From contig FWCC01000087.1 of the NCBI GenBank assembly GCA_900169235.1, positions 123,575 to 187,574 on the forward strand: a stretch of 64,000 nucleotides of DNA, given 5' to 3'. This DNA comes from Zarea fungicola (lineage: Eukaryota > Ascomycota > Sordariomycetes > Hypocreales > Cordycipitaceae). The notes below the pieces were generated by a model. It was not told where the DNA came from and did no database searches. It saw only the letters and a program-made list of their open reading frames with translations. The position numbers and the translations under genes were made by a program. Numbering within the stretch: the first letter of the stretch is position 1; every line of letters starts with the position of its first letter. Positions 59,901-64,000 of this stretch are shown in pieces.

Positions 59901-62900
59901 CCGAGGAAGGCGGTATTGAGGCGCTACCATGCTCTTTCCATTAGCAGTAGCTAATTTATTCTTATGGCTTTATTGTTGTCACTTTTTCCTTGGAAAAACC
60001 AGCTTCAGCTGTGACTCTTCTAACTGTCCGTCTCGCTCACTTAGACGCTACGGCGACCACTGCCGTCGGCCGGATGACCCTTTTATTCCATCCTCGTGTC
60101 GGACACAACTCCTTACTGCACTGTCCGGAGACAGTAATGAGATGCTATTTGTGGCTCTCAGTCGTCGTGTACTACGCTGACCATTCTGCATAACCCCTCG
60201 GCCTTGGCCATCAGCCACTCGCACCGGCATCAGCCCATCCCGCCAGCGAGGCATCAGTGCCTTGAATCTGTTCAGCCCAGATATGCACCTATGAGGGTAA
60301 AATAGCGTTTGTTTGTAGCTTTATCCCCCGTCTTGTGTAATTAAATCTGATGCGAGGCTCAATTATCCCGTTTGTGATGGAGCGCTGCTGTTAAATTTGC
60401 TACAACGCCCACCGTCAAACGGAGAAAACGAACGCTGGACGCCAATGTCTTGTAGATGCAGCCAATATTTAGCAGATCAACAGGAAATTGATCAGTGAGT
60501 TCTCTTTCGTTTTATTTTTTCCTGCCCCCCTTATTTCGTATTGCCGCTGCAATTCAGCCAAGTTAAGCTGTGGCTCGGCCTGTCGCGCTGGGACTCGTGC
60601 CTCTGTTTTCCGCCATTCTGCAAGTCACGATATTGCGTTATCTCGTAGTCCAGCCACGTTTGTCTATATTTCAATTTCACTGGGATCATTCTCCACAGTA
60701 TTGTGGCACCTATGGCACAGGAAATGATGCATCTCGGGTCTGCATAGGTATTGACAGAGAAATCAGCCATAACCCATAACGGTCCATTACAGAGACTTTT
60801 GACAACACAGCAGACCATTGAGGTTGGTTCCCGAGACAGAATTCTTGAAACATTTTATTTTCATATCTCTCGAGTGCTGCGGAGTGGCGGTTGCATGAAT
60901 TTACAAATCGTTTGACCGTACTCTGGAAAATACGGCGCGGCCGAGAAACCTTTCTAGTATATCTGGAACTCAGCAGGCCCTAGCGGGCGCAGATTTCTAG
61001 TTGCCCCTTAAAAAATTGCGATTGGAAGTCATTTTAATCCCTAGTTAACGCATATTTCTGTCGAAACATAGTCGTAAATTCACAGATGTCTAATCAGTAT
61101 GAAGTACCGACTTGCTGCACGAGCGGGAATCGCGAAGAGTTGTTGACCAGAAACTTAGTCTACAAGTTTATTCTCGAGGTCCGATAATACACGAAACACA
61201 TGTTATATGGAGGATTTATATTCGAGATTGACAGGCAAACATTTTCCATCTGAGTTAATAGCGACCCCTAAAACCGAGCCTCGAAAACTGTGCAAAGTCA
61301 TGGTGCCGGGTAGCCTGGCGACCATGGCGTACCGGGCAAGTTTTCACTGTGGCTGAGAAGGCTGAATACCCAACCTTAATCAACTATTAAAAGTGTAATA
61401 AAGTTGATTCGAACAAGGAACGAACTTTCTCCAACAAATAAACAGGAAAAAAAAATTAGGTTGCGCCTTGACCTGGGGTATGTCTATGGTGGCGCCGGAA
61501 AATCTGCGAGACATCAAGACCGAAGGGCCCTTGTTTATTGACCTGATCAAGCCCATATTTTCTTTGCAATCTCTTGCTCATTATTGAGCTTAAATTCCAA
61601 CTTGCATTTACCACTGTATAGTCTCTGTCGAAAATAAACAAATAAAAGCCAGCAGTTTCTGAGCTTTTACTTACAGCGGCAAGCGCTATTACCGAATGAG
61701 GGTGCCTGGGACAGAATCAAAACCTTCGGATAGCGACAACAATTATACAAGGCTACGTAATTTGGCCTTTATTGGGTGTTGCGTATACCTCGTTTGGCTT
61801 GTATACTCTGTAATTCGTAAATGACCAAAGAGACTGTAGAGAATATCTGTTTGCTGGTATGGTTTACGACATGTGATGCTCAAAAGACTGGCTGATTGGC
61901 CTTCACCTCATGAACCATTCACAGCAAACGCCATGCCGCCTCCAACACTTTTTTACAGGCGATGTTCGTTTCTGAAACTAAATTTAGTTTTTGTTTTTAA
62001 TTTTCGGCGTGCTGTGTCTTCTTTCTTAGAGGCTTCTGCAACTACGCGTACCGTCCTGGAAGAGTTGGTGCACTTCTTTAGATCCCGGGCTAGACAGCGT
62101 CATGCAGAAACTTCAACGAACTCACAGAAACTCGCAGTGCTGCCATATGAATAAAATTCTTTGAAATTAAGTTGCATACATATGTGAAGCATTTAATAGT
62201 GCACAATAATGTCGATCAAAAGACACGCAACGGGGGACAATCTCCTGTTTATTGACGTCAGTGGCAAGAGTCTGCTTGTCAAACATAAAACATGCACGGC
62301 TTGACACGAATCTATACATGTCATTTTATGATGAACATAACAGAGGAGAGCAAACATTCCAATAGAAAAAAAAATGGAGTGAGCAAATTCGCCGAGAGAA
62401 ATTTCTAGATTCTAGCTCTAAGCTTACTGCAAATTTGACCTTTGCCCTTTGAACATGTATTTCGACAGAGATATAAACTTATAGAGGGCATGGAATTGTG
62501 CTTTTTGCAATTTTTCATCACTCTCTGACTAAAACCAAAGCCAAAAGAGAAAATATTGTACGGAGTTCTGTGGAAATAGCTCTCCCGAGAATACAGTTCG
62601 TCAGCCACACTTTTTATTCGGCTGGAGGCTGTTGCCTTTTCTGCATTCTGTGAGGCCTTTCGAAGAAGAGAAAAAGAAAGTTTACTCCCTGCGGTGTATA
62701 CATCGATTTCCCGCGTCTCTTGATCAGAGAGGAGAGTATCGAGGCGCAAAGCATAAGCAAATTGACTTTCACAAGGGAAAAGTTCCTCCCACGGGAGATC
62801 CTCGTCTGATTTCAGACGCATATATATTTCGGCCGAACCCCCAACTTCTTTCAATCATCTTCCAACCTTCCACAGACTCACAATTTTCTCATCTTACTTA

Positions 62901-63103
62901 CCAAGATACTCACACCAGACACACGCTCTTCTAAGGCACAGGAGAACTCCGCCAGATCCACCTCTAACACATTACCAGACCCTCGTCTTTCTAGACAGCG
63001 AAGAAACCTCAGCACAAGGCTTTTCTTCCAGAGTCATCACAGTTCCAGGAACAACCACACACGCTTAAAAAAAAAAAAAAACTCCCACAACATCACCATC
63101 AAA
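56927..63103. other. Gene-poor 6.2 kb region
   Basis: No complete gene supported. The first 1-2 kb probably serve the APSES gene. Low-complexity tracts include CTCTCGCGCGCGCGC near 59000 and GGGAGAGAGGGAGAGAGG near 59165. Between 59218 and 59815 all three minus-strand frames have long protein-like open stretches. The last 250 bases are a C/T-rich leader with a poly-A run at about 63066-63081, just before the small lipoprotein gene. Confidence 0.5.
59218..59454 (-). pseudogene. Possible terminal exon or gene relic
   Basis: A minus-strand frame open for about 79 codons with no ATG before its last third ends in a stop after a Lys-rich tail (MKKIEIEQIKKK). It contains RSHILVRWAGVFRGPAIE and TLGAQLRHWSQDPLHIVSDL, which look protein-like. 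Upstream, other frames read EPVTLPRGERYHRFETMID (59807 down) and AQAGNTRTTILLHK. I could not join them with confident splice sites, so this may be a decayed gene, a missed gene or chance. Confidence 0.25.
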
Positions 63104-63349
63104 ATGGGTTGCTGTGCTTCCAAGGAACAATACGATGGCCCCAACTATCGCCCTGCAAAGCAGAATCGCCCTACCAGCTCTTATACGTCTTCTTCTTGCT
63201 ACAGCTCGAGCAGCGACACTCGCTCAACTTGGACTTGCAATGAGCTCCACCAGTTGTCCCGACAGACGACACCAGGTCGTCTTAATCGTACCAATCGGGA
63301 ACTTCGACTCGCACAACGCGATCAGCGCCAGTTCAGACACACTGTTTAG
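63104..63349 (+). CDS. Small N-myristoylated (and probably palmitoylated) protein
   Basis: 81 aa, starting MGCCASKEQYDG. Gly2, Ser6 and Lys7 satisfy the N-myristoyltransferase consensus (MGxxxS/T plus a basic residue). Cys3 and Cys4 next to the lipid site are classic palmitoylation positions, so stable membrane attachment is predicted. The rest is Ser/Thr/Tyr-rich (SSYTSSSCYSSSS) and then basic, with Arg and Gln. The ATG sits in a good context (ATCAAAATGG) after a long C/T- and A-rich leader typical of a strongly expressed gene. I recognise no family. It could be a signalling adaptor or a membrane switch; that is inference. Confidence 0.6.
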   Translation: MGCCASKEQYDGPNYRPAKQNRPTSSYTSSSCYSSSSDTRSTWTCNELHQLSRQTTPGRLNRTNRELRLAQRDQRQFRHTV

Positions 63350-64000
63350 GCGGTGCCTGATACACACTGTAAGTAACAATCCTATCCTACAAATTTTGAA
63401 GAAAATGTATACTAATCTCTTTAAAGCTATAGAGTTTTGATTTGACAAACTCAACCCTGCCTGATTTCTTTTGAAGCTTTCACTCTGTTTTGATCCGAAC
63501 AGTTTGGGAGTTTCTGTTAGAATGAATGGCGTCCATTCTTTTGATGACACATTTTTCCTTTGTACTGGATGTTAAATTGGATAGCTGATACTGTTAGTTT
63601 AGCCATATAAAAAAATTAAAGCAATAAAAAACAACAACATTCGCACAATGTCCTTGAGAACGTACAGTGAGTGAGTTCCATCGCTAGAACAAGAGACAAT
63701 TGTATCACGACCGCTTTATGTGGTACATGGAACCTAGGAGACAGTGGCCGGTTGCCCGAACTCTTCAGCCCATAGTATAGGATCGCTTGCTAGGATGAAT
63801 AATCACGTTTAATCGGTTTCATATGTACAAGAGAATTTATCGATACGATATATTTTTCTTGCCCTTTGGCATGCGGCTGCAGCTGGACCTGATTATTAAA
63901 ATCATGCACAAACAATCCGCGAAGCTGCGTTTAGAGGCGACAACCTCCTACTTTGGTACTCCGTAGTTAATCTCCTATAACGTCAACCACCCCCTTATGG
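63350..64000. other. 3' flank of the small lipoprotein gene
   Basis: AT-rich sequence with a TACTCCGTA motif at 63957-63965. No further gene recognised before the window edge. Confidence 0.45.

Noticed and set aside
62405..62854. 149-codon minus-strand frame
   Set aside because: It overlaps the pyrimidine-rich leader of the gene at 63104 and shows no domain; coding status cannot be supported, though the first half looks less random.

Overview
The window is nuclear DNA of a filamentous ascomycete, most likely a sordariomycete of the order Hypocreales. Genes carry short introns (about 52-176 nt) with GT...CTAAC...AG signals, intergenic spaces are 0.3-6 kb on both strands, and the gene families (Exo84 with a PH domain, an Xbp1-type APSES repressor, NCA2, DUF3112-like 7TM protein, SH3-tailed membrane protein) are typical of Pezizomycotina. 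The order-level guess rests on overall resemblance only. I see no rRNA, tRNA, CRISPR array or intact transposon.

Layout. 1-0.63 kb: 5' part of ERG25 (minus, cut by the window edge). 1.7-3.7 kb: NCA2. 4.1-8.5 kb: a sulfite efflux pump (SSU1 type, minus) and a cysteine dioxygenase (plus) transcribed divergently from a 2 kb promoter. 9.4-11.8 kb: TYW1 (wybutosine synthesis). 12.3-15.8 kb: TOM20 and EXO84, divergent. 16.8-20 kb: PP2A catalytic subunit and a 7TM protein, convergent. 20-25 kb: gene-poor. 25-27 kb: a membrane protein with Cys-rich ectodomain and cytoplasmic SH3 domain. 27.7-29.4 kb: F-box-like orphan. 30.5-32.6 kb: DcpS and a GILT-family protein, whose coding ends overlap by 47 bp. 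34.7-36.5 kb: hexokinase-family kinase, perhaps for N-acetylglucosamine. 37.2-45.6 kb: two MFS transporters flanking the splicing factor CEF1. 46-49 kb: a Fhit-like HIT hydrolase and calcineurin A. 51.1-52.9 kb: a third MFS transporter. 53.7-57 kb: the co-chaperone CNS1 and an Xbp1-like APSES protein. 57-63.1 kb: gene-poor. 63.1-63.3 kb: a tiny protein with an ideal N-myristoylation signal.

Most genes are housekeeping: sterol synthesis, mitochondrial import, exocytosis, splicing, mRNA decay and phosphatase signalling. The clearest functional unit is the cysteine dioxygenase/sulfite pump pair. Cysteine sulfur would be oxidised to sulfite and exported, a reaction pair used by dermatophytes to break disulfides of host protein and to detoxify cysteine. 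All three MFS proteins carry acidic dileucine signals that suggest vacuolar or endosomal residence. Coordinates of spliced genes were built by hand from splice signals, reading phase and remembered family sequence; no database search was run.
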